Origin: Acidobacteriaceae bacterium
GTDB taxonomy: Bacteria; Acidobacteriota; Terriglobia; Terriglobales; Acidobacteriaceae
DNA: 37,480 bases
NCBI GenBank assembly: GCA_003134435.1
Contig: PLBE01000189.1
Span: forward strand, 1 to 37,480
Reading direction: 5' to 3'
Below are positions 15,180 to 25,147 of this stretch, one piece after another. The notes under the pieces were generated by a model, which was not told where the DNA came from, did no database searches, and saw nothing but the letters and a program-made list of their open reading frames with translations. Each line of letters starts with the position of its first letter. The first letter of the stretch is position 1. The position numbers and the translations under genes are program-made.

Positions 15180-18116
15180 CTACTGGCCGGCTTCGACAAA
15201 GCTGGCGGGATTCGCGGTTCCAGTCGCGGCCATGATAACGAGGGCACCCGGCAACTGAGGGAGTGTATACATCTGGGTTGCGGTTCCCGTGTTGTCGGTG
15301 ACGACGGGATTGGAGTAGAAAAAAGTGCCTCCGGCACCGCCGTCGTTAAAAGTAACGGGAGCGCTGCTGATGACATTGCCGTACTGGTCGGCGACGCTTA
15401 CGACCAGGGCTTGGGGCAACAGGGTTCCAACCGGAGCAACTTGATTGTTGCCGCTAGTCACCGTGATGTTAGCCGGGGGGCCTGCAACGGAGGTCTCGGC
15501 GAAAACTCCGGGAGTGGGTACTCCGCTGGCGGTGGCGTCAATGGTGATGGCAGAGGCCAGCGTGGGGAGCGTATAGAACTCGGTTGCCGTTCCACTGACG
15601 CCAGTCACGACCGTCGCTCCGTTGGAGAAAGTGCCTCCGGCGCCGTTGTCGGAAAAAGTCACATTGACTCCAGGACCAACGTCATTGAACTGATCTTTCA
15701 CTAGCACAGTTAGGGCCTCGGTCAATTGCGTACCCGCCGCCGCCAACTGATTATTGCCGCCGCTGATCGAGATATTGGGGTTGGGGGCAACCGAGTACTC
15801 GATGTAGGTGACTTGTAGAGTCGAACCGTTTGGGCCGGGAGTGCTGGCGGTGACAGTCACCGTGGCCGCAGTGGGCGGCAACTGCAGGTACGTTCGAGCC
15901 ATGCCTGTGGCGTCCGTGGTCACGGAAGATGGATTAGGAACGGCGCCTTTGTTGGCAGTGAAGGTGACGGTAGCACCAGGGACGTTGTTTTTGTTCGCGT
16001 CCTGGACCTGGGCAACGATGGGGTTGGCAAGGATGAAACCGTTGCCGCCGGTCTGCTTTGACCCCCCGTATGCGATGATTTTTGCAGCTCCACCGGGCGT
16101 TGCAGTTCCAGTTGTGGTGGCTGCACCGGACGCGACGTTATTGACCATCAAAGTGGCCGTCAGGGCATAGGTTCCGGTTTTCTTAGGAAGCGTGTAATAT
16201 GCGCTCGCGTTGCCGTTGTTATCGGTGATAGCACTGGCGGGGCTGAACGAACCACCCTTGCCGCCATCGCTGAAAGTAACGGTGTCGCCGGAGTCGGGTT
16301 GTCCGTTGTATGGGTTGGCAATGTTCACCTGCATAGCAACGGGAAGGGTACTACCCGCAGTGCCCGTCTGGGCGTTGCCTCCGGTAATCGTGACGGCGTG
16401 AAACAGCCCAAAGGCTTCAAGGGCATAGGCTGGCGGGTTCGTCTGGGTTTCAGCGGCGACATAAACCTTGCCATTGTCGATCGTCGGAGTGACAAAGTGG
16501 CCAGGCGTACCCATCGCGTCGCGCTTGCTGGGGGCCTGATTCGAGGTGTAGAGCAATTGCAGAGAAACGGCGTCAAAGGCGACGAGTTCAGTGCCGCTGA
16601 TGACCCACAGCACTCCGTTGGTGTTGCCATTGGCGGAAATCGCTGGCGAGTGACTGCCAGAATAGGTGGTGGAACCGGGACTCAGAACCGGCGTGCCGAG
16701 CAATCCGCCGGACAATGGAAAAGCCATGAGCGGAGAGTCATCGGGGGCGATGTATACGGTGTTGTTCCAATAAGTAGGGGAACCGAACCAAATCTCGTTC
16801 TTGGATGTGCCGGGCCCGATGTTGAGCTTCGGAACAGGGAGAGGCAGTTCTTGAAGCACTTGACTGTCGTTAGCGGAGTACCATCCCAAGGCATCGCGAT
16901 CGAGAACATAGACCATGCCCTCCTTGCCGCCCGCGATTAGCTCATGGCCATTCTGCGAGGGGCCGCTGGTTTGATCGGGGAGGATGAGGACCCCTGTGGA
17001 GCTCAAGTCAAGATCGTTGGAATTGAGGAAGCTCACGTACCACGGGGTGAAATAGTCTTCTACTTCGTATTGGTTGTTTTGCTGGCTAATGAGACTTGGC
17101 GAAAGCTCTACAACGCTGTTGCAGTAGGTCTGGCCACCGTTGGGAACATCGAATCCGTGGGACCCGGCTTCGGCAGTCTCAAAGAAGATGTTGCCGGCTT
17201 CATCGGCGGCGAGGCCGTTGCCCGATTCCCAGATGGAAGTGAGTCCGTAGTCTGGGGAAGTGTTAAAGACAGCCAGTTGGGTCAGAGTGGCTTCGCTGTA
17301 GCCAAGCACCCAGCCACTGTTGGCGTCGTTACAGGAGTTCGAGCCAAAGCCCAGATAAAGAACGCCATTCAGCAGCAACAGCCCAGGGCGGTTTTTCTGG
17401 TGAAGACTGTTAAACACGGTTTTGTGTCCCGCATTGCTTATGCTGGTGGCCTGGATCAGGACGGGACTGCCCGGTTGTTCATTGCCCGTGGTGATGTCCA
17501 AAGCGTGGAGGTGATGGCGAACCGTTCCATTGAGGACGGTCTTGGCCACCAGATAGATGGTGTTGGTATTGGGGTCGATGACCGGCGTTCCGACGACACC
17601 TTCCTGGCTGAAACCGGTGCCGTTGGCGCAAGGGAGATATTTGCCACTCGCGGTAGTCGCCCCAGCGCCGACGTTGTTGAGCATGCTGGCATACCAGAGC
17701 TGAGCGCCGGTGTCGGCATCGATGGCGTAGACCGAATCGGCCTGGGTGGCAACGTACATCACATTGTGGGTGCCCTGGCCGGGAATGTTGATGCCGGACA
17801 TGTAGAGGGGCTGTGCCATCACAACATAGTCGACGGTTGAACTGAAGAGCTTGCCAAAACTATTCTTATTGATGTTCGAAGGGGCGAGCAGAGTCTCGTT
17901 GGTGTTAGCGCCGCTTCGGGTGTTGTCGACACGGCTGGTTGGAACATTGATCTGCGCGAAGGAAAGCGACACAAGAGCAAAGACGACTAGCAGGGTCATG
18001 CGAAAATTGCGGAAAGGCCTCGCACTCGACATCGAAGAAATGATCGAACGGTCGAGAGATCGCTTAGGCGCGGCAAAAAAGGTGTTTCCAATATCGGGTG
18101 ACAAGAAGTGGCGCAT
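15180..18116 (-). CDS. Secreted PQQ-like beta-propeller protein with four C-terminal Ig-like (Big1-type) domains
   Basis: The start is placed at the ATG ending at 18116, which has GGAGGT (18126-18131, minus strand) upstream; the frame is open for 21 more codons. A hydrophobic signal segment (MTLLVVFALVSLSFAQ) follows an unusually long ~40-residue N-region, so MSSARPF or MTLLV starts remain possible. The ~978-residue product first has a PQQ/quinoprotein-like propeller, with blades such as MYVATQADSVYAIDADTGAQ and GTPVIDPNTNTIYLV. Four repeats of about 100 residues follow, each with a VTFSDGG-like strand and a TDNxGxA-type turn, ending FVEAGQ. Pyrroloquinoline-quinone catalytic residues are not apparent, so an adhesive or binding role is more likely than a dehydrogenase. 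Convergent with the YbaB gene and divergent from ugd. No function is assigned. Confidence 0.85.
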   Translation of the reverse strand: MRHFLSPDIGNTFFAAPKRSLDRSIISSMSSARPFRNFRMTLLVVFALVSLSFAQINVPTSRVDNTRSGANTNETLLAPSNINKNSFGKLFSSTVDYVVMAQPLYMSGINIPGQGTHNVMYVATQADSVYAIDADTGAQLWYASMLNNVGAGATTASGKYLPCANGTGFSQEGVVGTPVIDPNTNTIYLVAKTVLNGTVRHHLHALDITTGNEQPGSPVLIQATSISNAGHKTVFNSLHQKNRPGLLLLNGVLYLGFGSNSCNDANSGWVLGYSEATLTQLAVFNTSPDYGLTSIWESGNGLAADEAGNIFFETAEAGSHGFDVPNGGQTYCNSVVELSPSLISQQNNQYEVEDYFTPWYVSFLNSNDLDLSSTGVLILPDQTSGPSQNGHELIAGGKEGMVYVLDRDALGWYSANDSQVLQELPLPVPKLNIGPGTSKNEIWFGSPTYWNNTVYIAPDDSPLMAFPLSGGLLGTPVLSPGSTTYSGSHSPAISANGNTNGVLWVISGTELVAFDAVSLQLLYTSNQAPSKRDAMGTPGHFVTPTIDNGKVYVAAETQTNPPAYALEAFGLFHAVTITGGNAQTGTAGSTLPVAMQVNIANPYNGQPDSGDTVTFSDGGKGGSFSPASAITDNNGNASAYYTLPKKTGTYALTATLMVNNVASGAATTTGTATPGGAAKIIAYGGSKQTGGNGFILANPIVAQVQDANKNNVPGATVTFTANKGAVPNPSSVTTDATGMARTYLQLPPTAATVTVTASTPGPNGSTLQVTYIEYSVAPNPNISISGGNNQLAAAGTQLTEALTVLVKDQFNDVGPGVNVTFSDNGAGGTFSNGATVVTGVSGTATEFYTLPTLASAITIDATASGVPTPGVFAETSVAGPPANITVTSGNNQVAPVGTLLPQALVVSVADQYGNVISSAPVTFNDGGAGGTFFYSNPVVTDNTGTATQMYTLPQLPGALVIMAATGTANPASFVEAGQ

Positions 18117-18567
18117 CGCCTTGTTACCTCCAAGATCTACAGCTGGGGGTTTCATGCTGATAAACAGCACTTGAAGCACCGGGGAAGTGGCCGCGCCGAA
18201 AATCTAGAACTTTCACGGAACTGTAACAATTATGATGGTTTATACACTGGAAAGCAGTGAAATCACAATCGGATTCTTTGGCTAAGCGCAAAATGTTGCA
18301 CATTCAGCACTTTTTTCTTCCCTGCGTTGGCCAGCCTAGCGCTTCCGAGGCGGGATCGGCCGGTGAATCCAATTTTCGCGCAAGCTTCGCCGGAGCCAGG
18401 CGTGATGGAGTCACTTTTTCCTGTGAGATTCGAATTCCCGTTCCCGGGCGGGATTGAAGCGGGCTGGCGATAGAGCCGCAGCCACCGCTGAAAACACTGC
18501 TACAGTAGAAAAGCGCTGACCGACGAGCCGGAGGCGCACGTGACACTCCGAGAGAGAAGGCTCGCCT
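18117..18567. other. Divergent intergenic region between the Ig-like repeat protein gene and ugd
   Basis: About 450 bases with no supported gene, apart from a possible N-terminal extension of the minus-strand gene to 18179. It must hold two divergent promoters. I see the ugd Shine-Dalgarno (AGAAGG, 18555-18560) but no convincing -35/-10 pair on either strand, and no tRNA or riboswitch. Confidence 0.45.
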
Positions 18568-19983
18568 ATGCGTATTGCGGTGGTCGGTTCAGGATATGTG
18601 GGTTTGGTGACGGGAGCTTGTTTTGGCGATCTGGGGCACGAGGTCGTCCTGGTCGACAACGATGCCAAGAGAATCGCGGCGCTGAGTAGCGGCGAGGTGC
18701 CGATCCATGAGCAATTTCTGCCCGAATTACTGGCGCGGCACCGGGGCGAGCGCATCCGGTTTTCCGGCGACTTGCAGGCGGCCACGCGGGCGAGCGAAGT
18801 TGTACTCATCGCGGTGGGGACGCCGGCAACGGAAAGCGGGGACGCCGATCTGTCTTATGTGGAATCGGTGGCGCGGGAGATCTCCGGTGGTATCGAAGAG
18901 TACAAAGTAGTAGTGGAGAAAAGCACGGTTCCGGTATACACGAGCCAGTGGATCCGAACCATTATCATGAGGGACGGGGCAGATCCGGCGCACTTCGAGG
19001 TGGCCTCAAACCCGGAATTCTTGCGGGAAGGGACGGCAGTCACAGATTTCGTCTATCCGGACCGCATCGTGGTGGGAGTGGAGAGCGAGCGGGCCGCGGC
19101 GGTGATGCGGGAGCTTTACGGGCCGTTGACCAGCGGATGGTATTACGGGCGAGCAGATGCGATTCCGCGTCCGGAAGCGGCCTCCGGCAAAGGCCCGCCG
19201 CGGCTGATCATCACCAGCACGAAGAGCGCGGAACTGATTAAGCACGCGTCCAACGCATATCTGGCTATGAAAATTTCTTTCATCAATGCGGTCGCATCGA
19301 TCTGCGAAGCGGTGGGAGCGAATGTGGAGCAGGTCCGCGACGGGATTGGCACGGACTCGCGGATTGGACCGCGCTTCATGAATCCGGGAATCGGCTATGG
19401 AGGATCTTGCTTTCCGAAAGATCTGATGGCGTTTCGCGCGGTGGCGAAGGAAAGCGGCTACGATTTCCGGCTGCTGGAAGAGGTGATCCGAATCAATGAA
19501 GAACAACGCCACCGTTTCCTGCGGAAGGTGCGTAGCGTGCTTTGGACGTTGCGCGGCAAGCGCCTGGGCGTGCTGGGACTGGCGTTCAAGGGCGGGACTG
19601 ACGACATTCGCGAGTCTCCGGCGCTGCTGCTGGTGCAAGAATTGCTGCGCGAAGGTTGTCAGGTTTGCGCTTACGATCCGGCGGCGATGGAGCGAGCGAA
19701 AGGGGTGCTACCGGCGGGCGTGGAGTTCGCGGCGGATGCCTACGCGGCGGCGAAGGACGCGGATGCGTTGCTCATTCTCACCGATTGGGAAGAGTTCGCG
19801 ACGCTTGATCTGGAGCATTTGCTCGCAGTCGTGAAATACCCCATCGTACTGGATGGGCGGAATCTGTATGATCCGACTGTGATGTTGGAGAACGGATTTT
19901 CTTACTATAGTGTGGGGCGGCCAGCGGCATTGACGGAAGAGGTACGCGCCAGAGCGCTGCCCAGAAAAAGGGAGCGGGCTTGA
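18568..19983 (+). CDS. ugd: UDP-glucose 6-dehydrogenase
   Basis: The enzyme oxidises UDP-glucose to UDP-glucuronate with two NAD+. AGAAGG (18555-18560) precedes ATG 18568 by 7 bases. The 471-residue product has an N-terminal Rossmann domain ([20 protein letters not shown]) and DNDAKRI after it. The substrate region contains [12 protein letters not shown], and the catalytic cysteine lies in [13 protein letters not shown]. The C-terminal domain has [18 protein letters not shown]. All family signatures are intact and the length is usual. The stop overlaps the start of the next gene, a UDP-glucuronate decarboxylase, so the pair makes UDP-xylose for polysaccharide or glycan synthesis. Confidence 0.95.
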   Translation: MRIAVVGSGYVGLVTGACFGDLGHEVVLVDNDAKRIAALSSGEVPIHEQFLPELLARHRGERIRFSGDLQAATRASEVVLIAVGTPATESGDADLSYVESVAREISGGIEEYKVVVEKSTVPVYTSQWIRTIIMRDGADPAHFEVASNPEFLREGTAVTDFVYPDRIVVGVESERAAAVMRELYGPLTSGWYYGRADAIPRPEAASGKGPPRLIITSTKSAELIKHASNAYLAMKISFINAVASICEAVGANVEQVRDGIGTDSRIGPRFMNPGIGYGGSCFPKDLMAFRAVAKESGYDFRLLEEVIRINEEQRHRFLRKVRSVLWTLRGKRLGVLGLAFKGGTDDIRESPALLLVQELLREGCQVCAYDPAAMERAKGVLPAGVEFAADAYAAAKDADALLILTDWEEFATLDLEHLLAVVKYPIVLDGRNLYDPTVMLENGFSYYSVGRPAALTEEVRARALPRKRERA

Positions 19984-20987
19984 ATCGGATGGACATACAA
20001 CCCCCGAACCAAAGAGTTATCAATGCGAAGCGTGCGCTGGTGACTGGTGGAGCGGGATTTCTGGGTTCGCATTTGTGCGATGGGCTATTGGGCGAGGGCT
20101 ATCGGGTCATTGCGGCCGACAATCTGTTGACCGGACGTCTGTCCAACATCGTCCATCTGCGAAACGACTCGCGCTTTGAGTTTATCGAGAAAGACGTCTG
20201 CCAGCCCGGAGAATGGGGCGGATTGGACTATGTGTTTCACTTCGCCAGTCCGGCCAGCCCGATCGACTATGCCGAACACGGGATCGAAACCCTGCGAGTG
20301 GGATCGTATGGAACGTTTGAAGCGCTGGAGACTGCACGACGGAGCGGTGCCAGGTTCATGATGGCGTCGACCTCGGAGTGTTACGGAGATCCGATGGTGC
20401 ATCCGCAGACCGAGACCTATTGGGGAAATGTGAACCCGATCGGGCCGCGGTCTGTATACGACGAGGCCAAGCGCTTTTCGGAGGCGGTGACCATGGCCTA
20501 TCACCGCTATCACAACGTGGACACACGGATTCTACGCATTTTCAATACCTACGGGCCGCGCATGCAGATCAAAGATGGGCGGGTGATTCCGAATTTCATG
20601 TGGCAGGCACTGCGGGGAGAGAGTCTCACAGTGTACGGCGACGGGGGGCAGACTCGGAGTTTTTGCTATGTCAGCGACGAAGTGGATGGGATTCTGCGTC
20701 TGGCGCGATCCGCGGAGCATGAGCCGGTGAATATCGGAAATCCGTCCGAGTTCACGATTCTGGAATGTGCACGAAAGGTCATTGCCACCACCGCTTCCAA
20801 GAGCGCGATCAAGTTCGAAGCTCTGCCTCAAGATGATCCAAAGCAACGTTGTCCGGACATTTCCAAGGCGAAGCGGCTGTTGGGCTGGGAGCCAAAAGTG
20901 GACTTGGAGTGCGGACTCCGGCTTTCATTGGAATATTTTCGCCGGGCCGTGGGGGCGGCAGACACAGCTCCCGTAGCGGCGGAATAG
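19980..20987 (+). CDS. UDP-glucuronate decarboxylase (UDP-xylose synthase), SDR family
   Basis: The start is TTG 19980 (TTGA overlap with ugd, GGGAG 5 bases upstream) or ATG 19989. The 335-residue protein is an extended short-chain dehydrogenase/reductase. It has the NAD motif [16 protein letters not shown], the [14 protein letters not shown] segment, [13 protein letters not shown], the catalytic STSECYGDP and [10 protein letters not shown] (YxxxK). [10 protein letters not shown] and [15 protein letters not shown] complete the pattern of bacterial UXS enzymes. It would convert UDP-glucuronate to UDP-xylose with recycling of NAD+. A 4-epimerase activity cannot be excluded by eye, but the ASPASPIDY motif and the adjacent ugd favour UXS. 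Confidence 0.9.
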   Translation: MNRMDIQPPNQRVINAKRALVTGGAGFLGSHLCDGLLGEGYRVIAADNLLTGRLSNIVHLRNDSRFEFIEKDVCQPGEWGGLDYVFHFASPASPIDYAEHGIETLRVGSYGTFEALETARRSGARFMMASTSECYGDPMVHPQTETYWGNVNPIGPRSVYDEAKRFSEAVTMAYHRYHNVDTRILRIFNTYGPRMQIKDGRVIPNFMWQALRGESLTVYGDGGQTRSFCYVSDEVDGILRLARSAEHEPVNIGNPSEFTILECARKVIATTASKSAIKFEALPQDDPKQRCPDISKAKRLLGWEPKVDLECGLRLSLEYFRRAVGAADTAPVAAE

Positions 20988-21042
20988 CGGAATAGCAGTC
21001 GACGCAGGCGCACTCGGCAAAACAGGATGGCGCCGAACTGGA

Positions 21043-22176
21043 TTACTGGAGTTGTTGGTCCAGCGACGCGCCGCCGGACAGAACCGCGATCAACCGCAGG
21101 ATTTCTTCGCGTTCTTGGAAGTCGCGGAATGTGAAGCGGACACCCATGCCGAAACCGGGATGGGTGGCCAATACCTGCCCCATGATTCTGAATTTAGTGT
21201 CGGCGGTGCGGATCAGGATCTCCACGCCCGACTTTCCGCTAATCGGAGACGGCATTTCCACGTAGCAACCGCCTTCGCTGATGTCAGAGAGTTGGCAGTG
21301 GTTAGGAACGTTGTTGCTCACATCGTGAACTTCGGCTCCGACCTTGCAGGCATACCGTGGTTGCTTGCGCCGGTTGCCAGCGTTACTGACCAGGCTGGCG
21401 GGCCCTGGATCCGCACCGGTTGCGGAATGAGTAGCGCGGGGCGGGGCGGGCTCGGCGCAGGAATTGCTGGCCAGCAACGGTGCCGACGGCGCTGCGCTCG
21501 TGCGGCGGCTATTCCGCTGCAGCCACGTATCCATGACGCGGCGCGAGGCCTGGGGCACGTTGAGGAAACGAATTCCTGTGCGGCCGCTGGAGTCCTGCCA
21601 GGCCACTTCTCCCGACAAGCGCACCAAGTTCCGCTCTCCGGGAAGAGCAAACTCGAAATAAACCTTGCAGGACGAAGGCAGAAACTTGGCCGTTTGCAGC
21701 GCCGTTCCGCCTGCACTGAGGGAAGTCAGAACCGCACCCAGTTCGGGCGCTCCGGGAAGCCCAACGTTGGCCGTCAAACTGACCGAGGTGCGCGGCGTGC
21801 GGCGGCGTTCCCGGCGCATGAGGCCGCGCGCGGCCCGCAAACTGATGCGGGTACGCTCGGAAGAAAGCGGGCGGTAGAGAACAAAGTTGGCGCCGAGCCC
21901 GAACACGGGGCGAGCATTGAACTCGCCATCCACGACGGCAATCAGAAGACACGCACGGTATTGAGCGGAGCGGCGCAAGTGCGCCAGGAACTCTTCTGAA
22001 CTAGGATCAGCGCGATAATCGAGAATGACGGCGTCGTAGCGCTGGCTATCGAGCAACTCCAACCCGCGGGTGATCGAAGGCGTATGCTCGGCCTCCATTC
22101 CCAACTCGGACAGGATGTGAGTGAGCAGACTGGCCGAATCCTTTTCCGGACACACTACGAGGGCGCGTAAGTCCAT
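21043..22176 (-). CDS. Receiver-like domain protein with two PilZ domains (probable c-di-GMP effector)
   Basis: The start is taken at the ATG ending at 22176 (MDLRALVVC); the frame opens 18 codons earlier and neither start has a clear ribosome site. Residues 1-120 look like a CheY-type receiver, with VILDY carrying the aspartate, but the N-terminal acidic pair is CPEKD, so phosphorylation is uncertain. The first PilZ domain (about 120-230) has RRTPR and LTSLSAGG, a degenerate form. The second (about 270-370) has RKQPR and DISEGGCYV, the canonical RxxxR and DxSxxG c-di-GMP residues. A Ser/Ala/Pro-rich linker joins them. It is divergent from the pilin operon, which fits a role in pilus or surface control. 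The partner is not visible. Confidence 0.87.
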   Translation of the reverse strand: MDLRALVVCPEKDSASLLTHILSELGMEAEHTPSITRGLELLDSQRYDAVILDYRADPSSEEFLAHLRRSAQYRACLLIAVVDGEFNARPVFGLGANFVLYRPLSSERTRISLRAARGLMRRERRRTPRTSVSLTANVGLPGAPELGAVLTSLSAGGTALQTAKFLPSSCKVYFEFALPGERNLVRLSGEVAWQDSSGRTGIRFLNVPQASRRVMDTWLQRNSRRTSAAPSAPLLASNSCAEPAPPRATHSATGADPGPASLVSNAGNRRKQPRYACKVGAEVHDVSNNVPNHCQLSDISEGGCYVEMPSPISGKSGVEILIRTADTKFRIMGQVLATHPGFGMGVRFTFRDFQEREEILRLIAVLSGGASLDQQLQ

Positions 22177-22731
22177 AATGAGGGCAATCGTAGAAGAGGG
22201 CTTGGACGACCGACAAGTTACCGGTGTCACGATCGAGCGCCACTGAGATGATATTTCGGATCTTCAAGCGTTTTCCGCGCTGGCTTTCTCTCCACCACGG
22301 TTTAACTGGTAATTCCCAGCTCCCACTTTAGTGATCTTTCGCATGGATTTGTCGATCGATAAGATGTCGGGGCGTTCGCTGGGTCTGGAACGAACGCACA
22401 CTGGTGGTTCCAACTCGACTGTGAGGATGCGGCCGGGGGGGACGATGAGTCACGAGCTAAGGTTGCAAATCAGTGCCTGTGTGACGGCGGTAACTCCCCT
22501 GGAATTACCTTACGAAAAGCCAGTGTACGAAAGGCCCGTGTACCCCGGTACTTTGACGTACCAGGGGACAGTTCCTAACATCGAGTTAATCAGACCAATT
22601 TCGCGACGGCGATCCGTACTTCGGATCGCGGGAGATGTTGGGCTGACTTATTTTTGAGTACTACAAAAAGTGTTGACGATCATGTTTCGCGGAACGGGGA
22701 GCCGCACACGCGGCAGATGCTTATGAGAAGC
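22177..22731 (+). other. Long hairpin-rich leader region upstream of the pilin operon
   Basis: About 550 bases with no well-supported gene. Hairpins in the plus-strand transcript are: GCGTTCG 22372-22378 with CGAACGC 22391-22397; CCCCGGTAC 22543-22551 with GTACC-A-GGGG 22558-22567; and GCGATCCG 22609-22616 with CGGATCGC 22622-22629. CCCCTGG at 22496-22502 can also pair perfectly with CCAGGGG at 22561-22567, so the second hairpin has a competing partner. This resembles a regulatory leader with alternative folds. It does not match the GEMM c-di-GMP riboswitch motifs I know. A 108-codon frame at 22331-22657 overlaps it but has no ribosome site. Confidence 0.5.
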
Positions 22732-23385
22732 ATGAAAACGAATCAGTCGCGTTGCAGAGATCGCGCCAGCGGTTTCAGCTTGCTGGAAATGATGACGGTG
22801 GTTGCCATCTCCCTCATCTTAACCGTGGTCTCGGTGGTGAGCCTGGTGCCGGTCATGAAGCAATACCGGGTGACCAACGCCTACAACACCACGCTCTCGG
22901 CGTTGCGGCAGGCACGCGACAACGCGGTCTCGCAGCGAACTTCCTATCAGGTCACTTTTTCCTCTACGGCCTCACCGAACACGATCACGGTGACGCCGAC
23001 GCTGACGACATTTTCGGGGGCACAGAGCACCGCGACGTATCAATTGCCCAGCGACATCTCTTTTATCACGCAAACCCAGTTTGCCTCGGCGACGCCTCCG
23101 GATAGTTTCGGAGCGGGTACGGTGGCGATCGATTTCGGCTATACGGCCAACGGGGGTACGGGGGGATCGAACACGTTTTACTTCTGCCCGGACGGTTCGG
23201 CGCAGAGCACGACGTGCGGTTCGGGAGGGTACGCGAACAATTGGGACGGCGGCGTAGTCTACCTGTCGCGCTCGGGAGATTTGATGAGTTCGCGCGCCAT
23301 CACCCTGTGGGGCGCGACCGGCCGCATTCACGGGTGGCGGTTCTATAACGCTACGGGAGGGGGCTATCAATGGGTACGCCAATAA
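22732..23385 (+). CDS. FimT/GspH-like minor pilin
   Basis: The frame is open from 22654; ATG 22732 is chosen because it gives a normal short leader, and ATG 22723 or 22717 are alternatives. The 217-residue product has the prepilin peptidase site RASG/FSLLEM, with Gly at -1, Phe at +1 and Glu at +5. The hydrophobic N-terminal helix MTVVAISLILTVVSVVSLV and an amphipathic stretch (ALRQARDNAVSQRTSYQVTF) follow. That stretch is typical of the GspH/FimT family of type IV pilus or type II secretion pseudopilins. Such minor pilins form the initiating tip complex. The stop overlaps the next gene start by 16 bases, so the operon is tightly coupled. Two cysteines (CPDG and TTCGSGG) near the C-terminus may form a disulfide. 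Confidence 0.88.
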   Translation: MKTNQSRCRDRASGFSLLEMMTVVAISLILTVVSVVSLVPVMKQYRVTNAYNTTLSALRQARDNAVSQRTSYQVTFSSTASPNTITVTPTLTTFSGAQSTATYQLPSDISFITQTQFASATPPDSFGAGTVAIDFGYTANGGTGGSNTFYFCPDGSAQSTTCGSGGYANNWDGGVVYLSRSGDLMSSRAITLWGATGRIHGWRFYNATGGGYQWVRQ

Positions 23386-23984
23386 TCGGGCGCAGTACCA
23401 GTGAGCGAAAACGAAAGCCTACGGAAGCCGGGTTTTCGCTGATTGAAGTAACCATTTCCATGGCGGTGATGACGGTGGGAATGGTAAGTCTGCTGGGTGT
23501 GTTTGGTCTGGCCATGGCGTCGACCCAGACCTCGCAGCAGGACATGATCGCCAAGCAACTGGCGAACGAAGCCTACGAGAGCATCGTCACCGCGCGCAAC
23601 ACCTCGCAGACGAGCTGGGACGCCATCCAGAACGTCGGCTCCTCCTGCAGCACCGGCACGGGCACCTGCGGTTGGTTCTTAACTGGGGCGCAACCGATCT
23701 ACAACGCGGGCGCGGACGGAATCTTCGGAACCACCGATGATTCGGCTGCGGGCGAAGAGACTCTCAGGGAGCCTGGGCCTGACGGCATCTTTGGAACCTC
23801 GGACGATGTGTACATCCCTTTGACCGGCTACCAGCGCACGATTCTGATCTCGCCCGTGTATGACGCGGGCGGAAACCTGGTCACTACTTTACGCCAGGTA
23901 AACATCACGATGCAGTACACGACTTCGCAGGCGAAGCTTCCGAAGACGTATGTACTGAGCGGGTTCATTTCGGAGTACCAGTGA
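23370..23984 (+). CDS. PilV/GspI-like minor pilin
   Basis: GGGAGGGGG (23355-23363) precedes ATG 23370. The 204-residue product has a 21-residue leader ending in TEAG/FSLIEVTIS, with Glu at +5, and a hydrophobic helix containing MAVMTVGMVSLLGVFGLAM. The PilV-type segment SQQDMIAKQLANEAYESIVTARN follows it. The middle part has two copies of DGIFGT-x-DD (23715-23741 and 23781-23807), an acidic loop motif that could bind a metal. It ends in YVLSGFISEYQ. It would join the minor pilin tip complex with its operon neighbours. The start overlaps the upstream gene, and its stop overlaps the next start as GTGA. Confidence 0.88.
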   Translation: MGTPIIGRSTSERKRKPTEAGFSLIEVTISMAVMTVGMVSLLGVFGLAMASTQTSQQDMIAKQLANEAYESIVTARNTSQTSWDAIQNVGSSCSTGTGTCGWFLTGAQPIYNAGADGIFGTTDDSAAGEETLREPGPDGIFGTSDDVYIPLTGYQRTILISPVYDAGGNLVTTLRQVNITMQYTTSQAKLPKTYVLSGFISEYQ

Positions 23985-25141
23985 AGAGGACACTGCAGGG
24001 CGCCATGAGCAACCGTTCAACCAAGCGCGCTGGGGGATTCAGCCTGGTCGAGATGATGATTGCCATGGCTGTGAGTCTGATCGTGCTGGCCGCGGCCGTA
24101 CAAATCTACATTCAGGGTGTGTCCGCGACCTGGACGGTTACACAGCGGGCGGAATTGCAGCAGGATTTTCGAGCCGCCTCCAACATCCTGACCAAAGATC
24201 TGAGTCTTGCCGGAGCGGGCCTCGGGCAGGGGATCGCGATCCAACTGCCGACCTCGACGAGTCTTCCGCGCTACGGCTGCGCCCAGACAACTGGAATGCC
24301 GTGCTACCTCGGAGCCAGCAACAGCGCCTCGGTGAATTTTCCAGTGCAAGGTACGACTCCGTATCTCTATGGACTGCTCCCGGGATACGACGCTGGACCA
24401 ACGCTCTACGGCCCGCAGGGAGCCACGGATGCGGTGACGGTCGTGTATACGGACGCCGCGTTTTATCTGGACTGTTACCAGGCAACGGTCGCCAGCGATA
24501 CGACCGCGACCTTCGCGTTGACCGTGGCTTCACAGGCGAGCGCGAACTGTACCGCGAATGGAGCGACGATACAGGCCGTGAACGATACGAACCAGGGGTT
24601 GACGGCGGGTGATCTGGTGCTGTTCACCTTCGGGACCAGTTCAATTGTCGCTGAAGTTACTTCCGCCGCGACTGCGACAACCGCCACCTTCGCGACTGGC
24701 GATGCCATGAACATGAACCAGTCCGCAGCCGTCCCGAACAGCTTCGCCAGCCTTGCGACCGGCACCACAGGAACGGCGACTCGAATTCTGGCGATCACGT
24801 ATTACATCGACAACACTCCCAACCCGCCTCGACTGATGCGGCAGGTCAGCGGACACATTCCGGTACCGGTAACAGAAAACGTGGTTTACCTCAAGTTCAG
24901 CTATGACCTCTACAACGACTCCACGTCGACCCCGGCAGTGAACCAACCCAACCCGGGGTCAGGTGATACCAACGACACAGCTTCGAACGGCCTTCTGCCC
25001 AACCAGATCACCAAGATAAACATTTTGAACATGGCGATGAACAGCACCATGCAGGGCGCTAAGGGCGGGTACCAGTCGTTCGACTTACAGACTTCGGTCA
25101 GCGCGCGCAATCTGACTTATAGCAATAACTACCCGAATTAA
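23981..25141 (+). CDS. PilW-like minor pilin
   Basis: GTG 23981 overlaps the pilV stop and has GGAG (23972-23975) 5 bases upstream; ATG 24005 is an alternative. The 386-residue product has the leader end KRAGG/FSLVEMMIAMAVSL with Glu at +5. The PilW-type continuation includes TQRAELQQDFRAASNILTKDL and AGAGLGQG. The C-terminal part has ITYYIDNTPNPPRLMRQVSG and ENVVYLKFSYDLYNDS, the usual PilW end region. A Thr/Ala-rich central domain of about 150 residues probably forms the exposed beta-fold. Part of this gene (24860-24922) has a decayed copy at 28657-28719. It is one of the tip-complex pilins. Confidence 0.88.
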   Translation: MKRTLQGAMSNRSTKRAGGFSLVEMMIAMAVSLIVLAAAVQIYIQGVSATWTVTQRAELQQDFRAASNILTKDLSLAGAGLGQGIAIQLPTSTSLPRYGCAQTTGMPCYLGASNSASVNFPVQGTTPYLYGLLPGYDAGPTLYGPQGATDAVTVVYTDAAFYLDCYQATVASDTTATFALTVASQASANCTANGATIQAVNDTNQGLTAGDLVLFTFGTSSIVAEVTSAATATTATFATGDAMNMNQSAAVPNSFASLATGTTGTATRILAITYYIDNTPNPPRLMRQVSGHIPVPVTENVVYLKFSYDLYNDSTSTPAVNQPNPGSGDTNDTASNGLLPNQITKINILNMAMNSTMQGAKGGYQSFDLQTSVSARNLTYSNNYPN

Positions 25142-25147
25142 CGGCGA

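Noticed and set aside
16944-17840. 298-codon plus-strand open frame
   Set aside because: Antisense to the propeller/Ig-like protein; the sequence shows no family features.
22331-22657. 108-codon frame upstream of the FimT-like gene
   Set aside because: No ribosome site and no recognisable domain; it overlaps the hairpin-rich leader. A real small gene cannot be fully excluded.
22231-22731. GEMM c-di-GMP riboswitch before the pilin operon
   Set aside because: The conserved GGGCAAA/GACGCAAAGCC blocks and tetraloop-receptor pattern are absent.
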